Both the position numbers and the translations under genes were made by a program. A stretch of DNA of 64,000 nt from CAVZZV01 sp963779845 (GTDB taxonomy: Bacteria > Bacteroidota > Bacteroidia > Bacteroidales > GCA-2748055). The notes beneath the pieces were generated by a model, which was given only the letters and a program-made list of their open reading frames with translations, did no database searches and was not told where the DNA came from. Positions 47,852 through 56,865 of the stretch are shown here, in pieces. Position 1 is the stretch's first letter, and each line of letters starts with the position of its first letter. The stretch covers positions 558,001-622,000 of the forward strand of contig CAVZZV010000001.1 in assembly GCA_963779845.1 (NCBI GenBank). Reading direction: 5' to 3'.

Positions 47852-48793
47852 ATGAAAAATAACGCACCCGTTAAGTTTTTCGCGGGCAGAGGATCAAAGC
47901 CTCTCGCTGAAAAAATTGCAAAATCATTCGGCAAACCCCTCGGTAAAACAGCGGTTTTGGAATTCAGCGACGGGGAAATTCAGCCCTTTTACGAGGAATC
48001 GGTCGGGGATGTATCGTTTTCATAATTCAATCTACTCCCCCTCCGGCAGAAAATATCCTCGAACTTATTGTTAATGATTGATGCAGCTAAAAGGGCAAGT
48101 GCCTACAAAGTGGTCGCGGTTTTACCCTATTTCGGGTATGGCAGGCAGGACAGGAAAGACAAGCCAAGATCAAGCATTGGGGCTAAACTGGTGGCAAACC
48201 TCTTGGTATCAGCGGGTGTGGACAGAGTCATGACCATGGATATGCACGCCGACCAGCTACAGGGATTTCTTCGATGTACCCGTGGATCATCTTTATGCTT
48301 CATCCCTGTTTGTCCCCTATATTAAAAACCTCGAACCTCGATAATCTTGCCATAGCTGCCCCGGATATGGGTGGAACCAAAAGAGCCAATGCCTATGCAC
48401 GCTTTCTGGGTTGCCAGATGATTATCTGCTACAAAATGCGGAAGAAACCAAATGTGGTGGAAGAGATGAGGGCAATTGGTGAAATAGAAGGGAAAAATGT
48501 GTTCATCGTGGATGACATGATCGATACGGCGGGGACAATTACACTTGCCGCTGAAATGATGAAGAATGACGGTGCGAAATCTGTAAGTGCAATTGCCACT
48601 CACCCAATCCTTTCCGGCCCCGCATACGAAAGGATAGATCAGTCCTTCCTGGACGAATTGCTGGTGACAGATTCCATCCCTATTCAGGCTCTGTCATCGA
48701 AAGATCATTGTCCTGTCCATTGCCGATCTTTTCGCCGATGTGATAAAAAAAGTATACAATTATCAGTCAATAAGTTCACATTTTATCACTTGA
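47852..48793 (+). CDS. prs: Ribose-phosphate pyrophosphokinase (multiple frameshifts)
   Basis: Makes PRPP from ribose 5-phosphate and ATP for nucleotides, His and Trp. Restored length is 312 residues. The start at 47852 gives the family N-terminus VKFFAGRGSKPLAEKIAK. Diagnostic segments are LPYFGYGRQDRKDKPR, the metal-binding MTMDMHADQLQGF and the PRPP loop VDDMIDTAGT. One base is missing near 48006 and one is extra near 48066, 48271, 48332 and 48703. Correcting them yields FIIQSTPPPAENILELLLMI and a C-terminus ending SSHFIT. Being essential, the gene must be intact in vivo. Confidence 0.9.
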
Positions 48794-48798
48794 ATGAT

Positions 48799-48806
48799 TA
48801 TATTTG
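48799..48806 (+). promoter_or_regulatory. Bacteroidota -7 element of rplY (TATATTTG)
   Basis: Exact TAnnTTTG, 83 bases before the rplY ATG and just past the prs stop. TTCA at 20-base spacing upstream is a weak -33 candidate. Confidence 0.45.
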
Positions 48807-48889
48807 CACTCCTTTTAAAAACCCTATTTAAATCCCTGGTGTGATGGGGAATTAAGTAATTTGTTTAATTCTTAGTAGCACAACTTAAA

Positions 48890-49536
48890 ATGAAAACAGT
48901 AAAAATTGAAGTACAGGAAAGAGAAAAACTCGGTAAAAAAGAGACAAAGAATCTCAGGAAACAGGAGATGGTGCCATGTGTGATGTATGGCGGTAAGGAA
49001 AATTTCCATTTTTATGCACATGAGAACCTCTTTAATAAAGTGGTTTACACCCCTAACGTTTATATTATTGAACTTGTTGCTGAGGGCGATCACATAAGGC
49101 AATTATGCAGGAAATTCAATTTCACCCGGTAACAGATAAGATACTGCATATTGATTTTGTTGAAGTATTTGACGATAAACCCGTCGTTGCTACCATTCCT
49201 ATTGAACTAACAGGGAACTCAATAGGGATCAAAAATGGCGGTAAATTAAGGCAAAAGAAAAGATATCTGAAGGTAAAGGCCTTGCCTAAAGACCTGCCTG
49301 ACACCCTTGAAATCGATGTTACCAAAGTTGATATCGGGGATGTCATTAAAACCGGTGATTTAACCTACAACAAGATCTCGAACTTCTTGATCCAAAACGT
49401 TCCATGGTCGTTTCCGTTGTATCATCTCGTGTAGCAATGAAATCAATGACAATTGAAGAAGAGGGTGAACAACGCTGAAGGCGAAATCCCTGAAGCAGTC
49501 GAGGAAGAATCCGGTGAAGATGAAAATGCCCAATAA
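48890..49536 (+). CDS. rplY: Ribosomal protein bL25/Ctc (frameshifted)
   Basis: A 5S-rRNA-binding ribosomal protein of the long Ctc type, 215 residues restored. The N-terminal KIEVQEREKLGKKETKNLRK is the L25 domain; IQFHPVTDKILHIDFVEV and ELTGNSIGIKNGGKL belong to the TL5-like C-terminal domain, followed by an acidic tail (EAVEEESGEDENAQ). Breaks near 49099 and 49386 are each repaired by one added base, and one near 49460 by one removed base. It precedes pth, a common pairing in bacteria. Confidence 0.88.
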
Positions 49537-49556
49537 TTAAAATATAAAAAAAGCAT

Positions 49557-50120
49557 TTGAAGTATCTTATCACAGGACTTGGAAATCCGGGTGATGAATA
49601 CGCGCACACCCGCCATAATATTGGATTTGATATATTGGATTCCCTTGCCGGGGAATCCAATGTTTCTTTTCAGGATGCCCGGTATGGCTTTATTTCTGAG
49701 TTTAAATTTAAATCCAGGATTTTCCATCTTCTGAAACCTTCAACCTTTGTAAACCTAAGTGGGAAAGCGGTGGCTTTCTATGTCAATAAATATAAAATTC
49801 CCCTGGAGAACCTTTTAGTAGTCTCGGATGATATCGCCCTGCCTTTTGGGAAATTACGTCTTCGATCTAAAGGTGGTGATGCAGGACATAACGGACTCTC
49901 CGACATCATCGGCATTCTGGGTACACAATCTTTTGCCCGTTTACGATTTGGAATTGGTTCAGATTTTCCCCAGGGGTACCAGGTAGAGTATGTCCTCGGG
50001 CAGTTTTCCCCTGAGGAAAAAACCCAGCTTCCCGAAAGAATAGGGCTCGCCTGCGAAATCATAAAATCGTTCGGTACCATTGGTACCCCTTTTACTATGA
50101 ACCTGTTCAACAGACAGTAA
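49557..50120 (+). CDS. pth: Peptidyl-tRNA hydrolase
   Basis: A 187-residue enzyme recycling peptidyl-tRNA. The start is a TTG placing MKYLITGLGNPG at the N-terminus. Asn10 and catalytic His20 (TRHNIGF) are present, as are STFVNLSG and the Asp in VVSDDIALPFG; GGDAGHNGLSDI is the family signature. It follows rplY by 20 bases, probably in one transcript. Confidence 0.95.
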   Translation: MKYLITGLGNPGDEYAHTRHNIGFDILDSLAGESNVSFQDARYGFISEFKFKSRIFHLLKPSTFVNLSGKAVAFYVNKYKIPLENLLVVSDDIALPFGKLRLRSKGGDAGHNGLSDIIGILGTQSFARLRFGIGSDFPQGYQVEYVLGQFSPEEKTQLPERIGLACEIIKSFGTIGTPFTMNLFNRQ

Positions 50121-50181
50121 TTTATCAACGTAATCCATTAAAACAATCCCACTACTTATTTGTTAATATTAAGTTAATATC

Positions 50182-51084
50182 GTGGATTTTACTAATATTC
50201 TGAGGGAAATGGGGAAAAAAATTCCTCCCTATATTTTGCTTTTCTCATCATTGTCACTTGTTGGATTGATCCTTGCCTTTTTTCTCATGGCAAAAGATTT
50301 GCTTCCATTCTGGCCGGTTCTACTTGGGATATTTTTCATGCTCATGCTTTCTTCGTTTTTCCTCATCCTGCTATATTTCAGGCGACAAAAAAAGATGAAT
50401 CAGATTCGGGATGACCTCATCAATAATCTCACACATGAATTCAAAACTCCCGTTTCAACCATATATCTCGCTGCGGAGGTACTTTTAGGGCCGGGTGGAA
50501 AAACTGCCGGGAAGGTTGAGAAATATGCACGGATAATTCTGGATGAGAACAGGAGAATGCGGAATCAAATTGAACGGGTGCTTGAGTTGGTCTCCCTCGA
50601 GAGTGGAAAATTTTTCCTTGTCAAGAAGCTACAAGATATGCATGAACTACTGCAAAAAGTGGTAGGAAATTTATGTCTTGAACAATGTGGATCAGAGATC
50701 AAACTTCATTTTAAACTGGAGGCGAAAAACCCCAGGGTCGACATTGATGTGGTTCATCTGTCAAATGTTATAACCAACCTGGTGACCAATGCTCTTAAAT
50801 ATTCCCGCAAGGAACCGGAAATAACCATAAGAAGCCGTAATGGGAATAACACTTTTATTTTTTCAATTGAAGATAAAGGAATAGGAATAAGCAAGGATAA
50901 TCTAAAATATATTTTCAATAAATATTACCGGGTCCCTACAGGAGCTGTCCACAATGTAAAAGGATTTGGAATTGGCCTCTACTACGTGAAAAAAATGGTC
51001 AAATTCCATCATGGGAAAATAAAAGTTTACAGTGAACCTGATAAGGGTACAAAATTTGAACTAAGCCTCCCTCAGGAAAACTGA
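50182..51084 (+). CDS. Sensor histidine kinase (RprX-like)
   Basis: A 300-residue inner-membrane kinase with GTG start. Two helices (about 17-37 and 44-66) are joined by only a few residues, so there is no periplasmic sensor domain. The phosphoacceptor is His85 in NLTHEFKTP; the ATPase domain has NVITNLVTNALKYS, DKGIGIS and GFGIGLYYVKK. Its partner regulator follows after 113 bases. The minimal sensor suggests it detects a membrane or intracellular cue. RprX of Bacteroides is the nearest named relative I recall. Confidence 0.9.
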   Translation: MDFTNILREMGKKIPPYILLFSSLSLVGLILAFFLMAKDLLPFWPVLLGIFFMLMLSSFFLILLYFRRQKKMNQIRDDLINNLTHEFKTPVSTIYLAAEVLLGPGGKTAGKVEKYARIILDENRRMRNQIERVLELVSLESGKFFLVKKLQDMHELLQKVVGNLCLEQCGSEIKLHFKLEAKNPRVDIDVVHLSNVITNLVTNALKYSRKEPEITIRSRNGNNTFIFSIEDKGIGISKDNLKYIFNKYYRVPTGAVHNVKGFGIGLYYVKKMVKFHHGKIKVYSEPDKGTKFELSLPQEN

Positions 51085-51197
51085 GGAATGACAGTAATTA
51101 TAGCTGTTGGGGGTAATATAAGAATGACAAGAAGGGAAAATTCAGCTGAAGGTGAGTTCTAAAAATATAAATGATCCCGGTTAAAACACTTTTTACA

Positions 51198-51893
51198 ATG
51201 AAAAAAAACGGAACAAAGCTATTATTGGTCGAAGACGATAGCAATCTCGGTATCATCATCCAGGATTTTCTTGCCATGAACAAATATGATGTGGTTCTGG
51301 CAAGAGATGGCAATGAAGGATATGAAACATTCAAAAACGGAAATTTCGATCTTTGCATACTGGACGTCATGCTTCCTTTAAAGGATGGATTTCAGCTGGC
51401 ACAGGAAATACGGAATACCAACAGTGAAATCCCTATTATTTTTCTAACTGCCCGTATCATGGAGGCCGACAGAATCAAGGGTTTCAGGGCAGGAGCAGAT
51501 GATTATATCACGAAACCCTTTAGCACTGAAGAATTAAACCTTAGGATCGAGGCGATTTTAAAGAGGTCTAAATATTCAATCCTAAAAAATAATAATGTAT
51601 TCCACATAGGCAGTTATACATTCAATTATACCAATCAGTCCCTTTCCATTGCCGGGGAAGAGAAAAGACTTACCCGTAAAGAATCTGATGTATTACGCTT
51701 GCTTTGCCTCAACAAAAATGAAATTGTAAAACGGGAAGTGGCCTTAAAGAATATTTGGGGAGATGATGATTACTTTATGGGTCGAAGTATGGATGTTTAC
51801 ATTACCAAACTCAGAAAATTTTTAAAGAATGACAAAAATGTTTCTATCGTGAATATTCCTCGTACCGGCTTCAAACTAATCGTAAATGAATAA
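51198..51893 (+). CDS. OmpR-family response regulator (RprY-like)
   Basis: A 231-residue regulator. The ATG at 51198 is preferred over 51171 because the receiver starts directly (KLLLVEDD). Acidic pair Asp13/Asp14, phosphoacceptor Asp56 (CILDVMLP), Thr in FLTAR and Lys in YITKPF are intact. The C-terminal winged helix includes RLTRKESDVLRLLC and SMDVYITKLRKFL. It pairs with the kinase upstream. RprY in Porphyromonas has been linked to nqr regulation. Whether that holds here for the nqr operon at 13.7 kb is untested. Confidence 0.92.
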   Translation: MKKNGTKLLLVEDDSNLGIIIQDFLAMNKYDVVLARDGNEGYETFKNGNFDLCILDVMLPLKDGFQLAQEIRNTNSEIPIIFLTARIMEADRIKGFRAGADDYITKPFSTEELNLRIEAILKRSKYSILKNNNVFHIGSYTFNYTNQSLSIAGEEKRLTRKESDVLRLLCLNKNEIVKREVALKNIWGDDDYFMGRSMDVYITKLRKFLKNDKNVSIVNIPRTGFKLIVNE

Positions 51894-51910
51894 ATTTGCA
51901 ATAAAAAATT

Positions 51911-52285
51911 ATGCCTGAAGAAAACCGTGTGGATAAATTTTTATGGTGTGTTCGGATTTTTAAGACAAGGAGCAATGCAACCGAAGCGTGCAGGAAAGGA
52001 AGAGTAGTTATCCAGAATCTTGCCGCTAAGCCCTCCCGGACTGTTCGTGCCGGCGATATTATCTATGTCAGGAAACCGCCTGTTACCTATACCTATAGAG
52101 TAGCTACGATTCCTAAAAGCAGGATATCCGCGAAGTTGAGTCCCGAATTTATTGAGAACTTAACCCCTAAAGAAGAATTGGAAAAACTTGAACTTCAGGA
52201 CAATTTTTTCATTACCCGGGACAAGGGTACCGGTAGGCCGACCAAAAAAGAAAGGCGTATAATTGATAAATTAAGGACTAAATAA
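51911..52285 (+). CDS. S4-domain RNA-binding protein (Hsp15/HslR-like)
   Basis: A 124-residue protein with an N-terminal S4 domain (VDKFLWCVRIFKTRSNATEAC, then GRVVIQN and VRAGDIIYV). E. coli Hsp15 binds stalled 50S subunits carrying nascent chains. A basic C-terminal tail (GRPTKKERRIIDK) would aid RNA binding. It begins 17 bases after the response regulator and ends 2 bases before the DUF4924 gene. Confidence 0.9.
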   Translation: MPEENRVDKFLWCVRIFKTRSNATEACRKGRVVIQNLAAKPSRTVRAGDIIYVRKPPVTYTYRVATIPKSRISAKLSPEFIENLTPKEELEKLELQDNFFITRDKGTGRPTKKERRIIDKLRTK

Positions 52286-52287
52286 TT

Positions 52288-52803
52288 ATGATTATTGCTC
52301 AGAAAAAAAGACAGGAAAATATTGCTGAATACCTTTTGTACATGTTCCAGGTGGAGGATATCATCAGGGCATGCAATATGAATTCAAGAGTTATAGAAGA
52401 AACTATCGTCTCACAATATAATCAGGATTTTGAAGTGAAAAGGGAGATCCTGGAGTGGTACAGGTCTCTCGTAAAGATGATGAAGGAGCATGGAACCGGC
52501 CAAAAAGGGCATGTCCCCATGTTAAATAAGCTTATTGATAAGCTGAATGATTTCCATCAATCGCTCCTGAAGAATCCCGGTGAAACGGAATATACGGAGG
52601 CTTATGAAAGGGCTAAACCAGCCATTGAGGAATTAAAGACCAAAACACATGAACCTGAAATAAAAGATATAGAAGTATGTCTGAATGGTTTATACGGATT
52701 GCTCATGCTTCGGTTGCAGGAGAAAACAATAAATCCGGAAACTGTATCGGCCTTTGGATTTATCAGTGATTTTATGGCTTTGCTGAAGTCTCCGGTTTCA
52801 TGA
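52288..52803 (+). CDS. DUF4924 family protein
   Basis: A 171-residue mostly helical cytoplasmic protein. The opening (MIIAQKKRQENIAEYLLYM) and following QVEDIIRACN are what I recall for DUF4924, a family largely confined to Bacteroidota with no known function. No catalytic motif or signal sequence. It follows the S4 gene by 2 bases. Confidence 0.8.
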   Translation: MIIAQKKRQENIAEYLLYMFQVEDIIRACNMNSRVIEETIVSQYNQDFEVKREILEWYRSLVKMMKEHGTGQKGHVPMLNKLIDKLNDFHQSLLKNPGETEYTEAYERAKPAIEELKTKTHEPEIKDIEVCLNGLYGLLMLRLQEKTINPETVSAFGFISDFMALLKSPVS

Positions 52804-52818
52804 ATACGAAGAAAGCTT

Positions 52819-53709
52819 TCAGAACTTATAGGAGAACCCCAGACCAAAAACTTCCTTTATCTGCCATCCCGGCCCCTCTGGCTGTGTGGCTCCCTTTGTT
52901 TTATACAGGTTAACATCATCATCATATATAAACAGGGTACTCAGGGTGGCGGACAAGTATTGGTTGATCTTCATGGATAAAAGGAATTCCAGGTTAATAT
53001 CGATATTTTGTGGCTCGTCAAGATAATTTGAAAAGAAGTCTATCTTCGAGGTAAAGTCCACATTCTCCATAATCTGATTGGCATATTGTATTTTAACAAA
53101 TCCCCCAAATTCCGCCCTCAGCTTATCGCCAGGATCGAGACCGAAATTTCCCTGCACCGCTAGACTATCGTCCAGCACGAAGGTAAACTTTCCGGTCATT
53201 GGCGAAAGGAACAGGCTGAAATGATCATTTGGCTTATAATCCAAACCAAGGGAAGTAGTCAGATATCCTGGCGCCATGAATTTGGAAATAATTGTTTTGG
53301 CGGTATCCCCATAATATTTAAATCCATTATCGAACTGGGTTCGAAAATTCAGTAAGGCACTATAATTCCACACATCGTTAATCCTTCTTCCATACATACT
53401 GGAGAATTCGAGCCGGTCGTTCGATTTGCGTGTGGTTCCCCCTTGTTTTATCAGTCCATAACCAAGGTCTAAGATATTTTCCCAGGATTGTTTTTCGTCC
53501 TGGTAGTTAGCAAATATGTTTAATAAGGCGGCGCCGGAAACAGAAGCATCGCCCCCGGCAGCCCATTGGTAAAGACTTACCTGAGAGAATGTCAGCGTTC
53601 CTAGCCCACCGGTTTTCCATCCCAGAGTGTCCTCTTCTTCACTTATATTTTGGCTGTAGCTGAAAACATAAAAAAGCATGAATGCCATCGAAAGAAGGTA
53701 CTTTTTCAT
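52819..53709 (-). CDS. DUF3078 outer-membrane protein
   Basis: A 296-residue protein with signal peptide (MKKYLLSMAFMLFYVFSYSQ). The mature sequence (GWKTGGLGTLTFSQVSLYQWAAGG, abridged here to its key residues W, G, S, Q) and repeated aromatic-alternating strands fit DUF3078, a predicted beta-barrel family of this phylum. It ends with FGLGFSYKF, an aromatic C-terminal barrel signal. Function unknown. Monocistronic and convergent with DUF4924. Confidence 0.85.
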   Translation of the reverse strand: MKKYLLSMAFMLFYVFSYSQNISEEEDTLGWKTGGLGTLTFSQVSLYQWAAGGDASVSGAALLNIFANYQDEKQSWENILDLGYGLIKQGGTTRKSNDRLEFSSMYGRRINDVWNYSALLNFRTQFDNGFKYYGDTAKTIISKFMAPGYLTTSLGLDYKPNDHFSLFLSPMTGKFTFVLDDSLAVQGNFGLDPGDKLRAEFGGFVKIQYANQIMENVDFTSKIDFFSNYLDEPQNIDINLEFLLSMKINQYLSATLSTLFIYDDDVNLYKTKGATQPEGPGWQIKEVFGLGFSYKF

Positions 53710-53776
53710 AATAATAGGTGTTCAAGTTAAGATATTGGATATTTAATGCTTATAAAGATAAATTAAATCTAATAAA

Positions 53777-54298
53777 TCAAATCATATCACTGCTTAAAAC
53801 ATTCACAATTTCACCTAAATAGAACCTATGAAAATCCTTTTTTGGGTAATTTTTGCCAATTAAAGCTGTTGAAAGGAAGTTTTCCTGCCGGATATCGTCT
53901 GCATAAAGTTTCTTGCATTCAAGGATCAGTCGTGCCTGTTTAAATCCAATATTTTGCCGATCGGTGGAAAAGGGAGCCAGGCCGGTTTCCTGAGTCTTAT
54001 CGTAGTCACGGCCGGAACGGGTACCACAAAAATTTAAAGTATCGCGGTACTTCTCCTCAAAAAAAGATAAAGTAAAATATTCGTTCCGCTCAGCAAACAG
54101 GAATGTATGCCGATGAGGCCTGATATAGCAAGTGGCAACAGGCACATTCCAGAGAATCCCCAGTCCGCCCCAGCTCGCAGTCATCATATTGTACGAATCC
54201 ATGGATCCGGCAGTAATAAGCATCCAATCGTCGCCTATCAGGCGAAAAGGATTATCGGAAATTTGTCGGGGACTGATTATTTTGAAAGAGGGTTCCAT
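53777..54298 (-). CDS. Flavin reductase-like FMN-binding protein
   Basis: A 173-residue split-barrel flavoprotein. DDWMLITAGSMDSYNMMTASWGG-type N-terminus and TCYIRPHRHTFLFAERNEYFT place it in the flavin reductase-like domain family; FCGTRSGRDYDK is a conserved later motif. It probably binds FMN and reduces flavin or a small substrate. Divergent from the BASS transporter gene. No partner oxygenase is nearby. Confidence 0.83.
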   Translation of the reverse strand: MEPSFKIISPRQISDNPFRLIGDDWMLITAGSMDSYNMMTASWGGLGILWNVPVATCYIRPHRHTFLFAERNEYFTLSFFEEKYRDTLNFCGTRSGRDYDKTQETGLAPFSTDRQNIGFKQARLILECKKLYADDIRQENFLSTALIGKNYPKKDFHRFYLGEIVNVLSSDMI

Positions 54299-54409
54299 TT
54301 TTTCAATTTAAGATTGCTGTAAAATTAGCATTTTTGTTTGGCAATTTAATTTTTTATTAACTTAGTCCCACAAAAAAAGTCAATTCCTGTTAATCAAAAA
54401 TCCTGTGAT

Positions 54410-55465
54410 TTGACAGAAATCAAGAGCAGGAATAAAAATCCCAAAATGAGAGAAGCTTTACAAGTTCTTGACACTATCCATCTTAATTTCTCACAGGAGG
54501 GCCTCTTCACACTTAACCTGACTCTTGCGTTTATAATGTTCGGCGTTGCCCTTGAAATTAAATTTGTACATTTCAGGCAGATCCTTTTAAACCCCCGCTC
54601 CACAATTATCGGGTTTATCTCGCAATTCCTTTTTCTTCCTGCTATGACATTTATCGTCGTCATGCTGCTAAGCAACCTGATTACACCAACTATTGCATTG
54701 GGTATGATCCTGGTAGCTTCTTGTCCCGGCGGGAACATATCGAACTTTATTTCTTCCCTTGCGAAAGCCAATATAGCCCTTTCTGTGAGCCTAACCGCGA
54801 TAGCCACTATTTCAGCCATAATCCTTACGCCGCTAAACTTTGCAATATGGGGTAAGCTATATATACTGGCTTATAATGTTAAAGCCGAGCATCTGCTGCA
54901 ACCTCTGGTAATTGACCCCTGGGAAATGTTCCGGACTGTTTTTATCCTCCTGGGTATTCCCCTTACGCTGGGTATGCTGTTTAATTATCGGTTTCCGAAA
55001 CTGACAAAGAAAATCGTAAAACCAATAAAAAATCTTTCGATCATTATTTTTATGGCCATCGTGATCATGGCCTTTTCCAATAATTATCAGCATTTCATTA
55101 ACCATATCACCTATATCTTCTTTATCGTATTGGTTCACAATGCACTTGCCCTTACCACTGGTTACAGTATAGGGAGCATATTCAAAGTTGACAGGATAGA
55201 CCGCCGGTCCATCACCATAGAGACCGGAATACAAAATTCAGGTCTCGGCCTGGTTTTATTATTCAATCCTAAAATATTTCCTTCAACAATTGTTGTGGAC
55301 GGGGTACAAAGAAGCCTTGAGATCGGTGGGATGGCGTTTATCGCAGCCTGGTGGGGTATCTGGCATATTATTGCCGGATTGATTATCGCCGGATTGTGGT
55401 CGAGAATACCCGTAGAAGAGGGCTTTTCCTTTAATATTCTTTTCAAAAGTTTCAAAAACAAATGA
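54410..55465 (+). CDS. Bile acid:Na+ symporter family (BASS) transporter
   Basis: A 351-residue inner-membrane protein with about nine to ten helices. The family motif LVASCPGGNISNFISSLAKAN is present, together with ETGIQNSGLGLVLLF, both containing residues that bind Na+ in crystal structures of relatives. The true start may be the internal ATG at 54446. Its stop overlaps the acyltransferase start by 4 bases. Substrate unknown: relatives carry bile acids, pantoate or organic anions. It would draw on the Na+ gradient made by Nqr. Confidence 0.87.
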   Translation: MTEIKSRNKNPKMREALQVLDTIHLNFSQEGLFTLNLTLAFIMFGVALEIKFVHFRQILLNPRSTIIGFISQFLFLPAMTFIVVMLLSNLITPTIALGMILVASCPGGNISNFISSLAKANIALSVSLTAIATISAIILTPLNFAIWGKLYILAYNVKAEHLLQPLVIDPWEMFRTVFILLGIPLTLGMLFNYRFPKLTKKIVKPIKNLSIIIFMAIVIMAFSNNYQHFINHITYIFFIVLVHNALALTTGYSIGSIFKVDRIDRRSITIETGIQNSGLGLVLLFNPKIFPSTIVVDGVQRSLEIGGMAFIAAWWGIWHIIAGLIIAGLWSRIPVEEGFSFNILFKSFKNK

Positions 55466-56865
55466 GGGTTAAGGAGAATATTCAAAAATCCAATATTTTT
55501 TACTCTGCACTAAAGGCATACGAAAGGTTCGTATTCAAGAGGTTTTATCGTCATGTTCAGGTAATTGGAAAAGAAAATATCCCTTTCGGAGAAAAGTATT
55601 TATTAACTCCAAACCACCAGAATGCCCTCATGGATGCCCTGGCCATATTAAATGAAGCAGGGTCAGATGTGGTATTCATGGCACGGGCTGATATATTCAA
55701 AAAGAAAAGGCAGGCAGCTATATTGCGATTTCTGAAAATCTTGCCTGTATACAGGATGAGGGACGGAGTTGAAGAATTATCCAGAAACGAAGATACCTTT
55801 AGTTCCGCTCTTGAAATACTTAGCGACGGGATTCCTTTTTGCATAATGCCTGAGGGCAATCATGGAGATAAACGAAGGTTACGCCCGATGGTGAAGGGGG
55901 CATTCCGGATTGCCTTCCGTGCACAGCGGGATTCCGGGATTAAGCCCGATGTGAAAATCCTCCCCGTAGGAATAGATTATGAGCATTATCAGAAATTTTT
56001 TCAGGATATCCTTATAATTTTCGGTCAACCTATTGAAGTATCCCAATTCTACCGCGAATTTGAAATAAATCCTGCCGTGGGCATCAATAAGCTTAAGGAT
56101 AAACTCGCCTTAGAATTAAAAAAGATTATGGTTCATATCGAAAATGAAGAAATATATGAACTGATTCAATCTCTAAGGGGTATTTATAACACAAGGATGC
56201 GTAGCAAAGTTGGGATTGTAGGTAAAAGCCACTATGAGCGGTTCAGGGCCGATAAGCAAATGATCCGCATATTAAATGAAGTATTCATTGCCCGACCCGA
56301 CAGGCTGAGGAATTTGGCTGAAAAAGTGAAGGAATATCAGGAAAACCTTAAAACCCTTAATCTTAGGACCTGGATATTTGAACGCTCAGGATTCACTTCC
56401 AAAAAACTGATCACCAAACGCCTTGGATTAATCCTCACTTTCCCTCTTTTCCTCTATGGGTATCTCAACAATATAATCCCTTTTCATCTTCCTGTATCAA
56501 GAACAAGAAAGGTAAAAGATCCGCAGTTTGTCTCCTCATTCCGGTTCGCACTTGCCATGATATCCTTTCCTGTCATCTATATCCTTCAAACCATTATAAT
56601 CGGATTATTAACCGGTCCAGCATGGATTCCACTCGTTTATTTAGTGAGTCTCATCCCGGCAGGGTATTTTGCACTATTTTGGTCGATTTGGTATAAGCGC
56701 TGGAAGGCAGGCCTAAGGTATCGGAAAATGAAAAAGGACAGGAATGAGAAGATCCTGGGTCTTGAAAGAAATTATAAGGAGATAATGTCGGAAATGGACG
56801 ATATAATTGATGATTACCTAAAGAGGATTGAATCGAAATTGAAAAAGCAGGATGATGTCTTATAG
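55462..56865 (+). CDS. PlsC-type glycerol-phosphate acyltransferase
   Basis: A 467-residue membrane-associated acyltransferase. The catalytic motif is NHQNALMD (His52, Asp58), an H-x5-D spacing as in yeast Sct1/Gpt2-type enzymes rather than H-x4-D of PlsC. The second motif is MPEGNHGDKRRLRPMVKG. Two C-terminal hydrophobic stretches (about 370-420) anchor it, followed by a charged coiled tail. Overlaps its neighbours on both sides (4 and 14 bases), so BASS-acyltransferase-SDR is an operon. Likely acylates glycerol phosphate or lysophosphatidate, though ornithine- or amino-lipid precursors are possible. Confidence 0.85.
   Translation: MRVKENIQKSNIFYSALKAYERFVFKRFYRHVQVIGKENIPFGEKYLLTPNHQNALMDALAILNEAGSDVVFMARADIFKKKRQAAILRFLKILPVYRMRDGVEELSRNEDTFSSALEILSDGIPFCIMPEGNHGDKRRLRPMVKGAFRIAFRAQRDSGIKPDVKILPVGIDYEHYQKFFQDILIIFGQPIEVSQFYREFEINPAVGINKLKDKLALELKKIMVHIENEEIYELIQSLRGIYNTRMRSKVGIVGKSHYERFRADKQMIRILNEVFIARPDRLRNLAEKVKEYQENLKTLNLRTWIFERSGFTSKKLITKRLGLILTFPLFLYGYLNNIIPFHLPVSRTRKVKDPQFVSSFRFALAMISFPVIYILQTIIIGLLTGPAWIPLVYLVSLIPAGYFALFWSIWYKRWKAGLRYRKMKKDRNEKILGLERNYKEIMSEMDDIIDDYLKRIESKLKKQDDVL

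Noticed and set aside
47852..49536. Programmed ribosomal frameshifting in prs and rplY
   Set aside because: The breaks are many, scattered, in both directions and lack slippery-site plus pseudoknot structure. Consensus errors explain them better.
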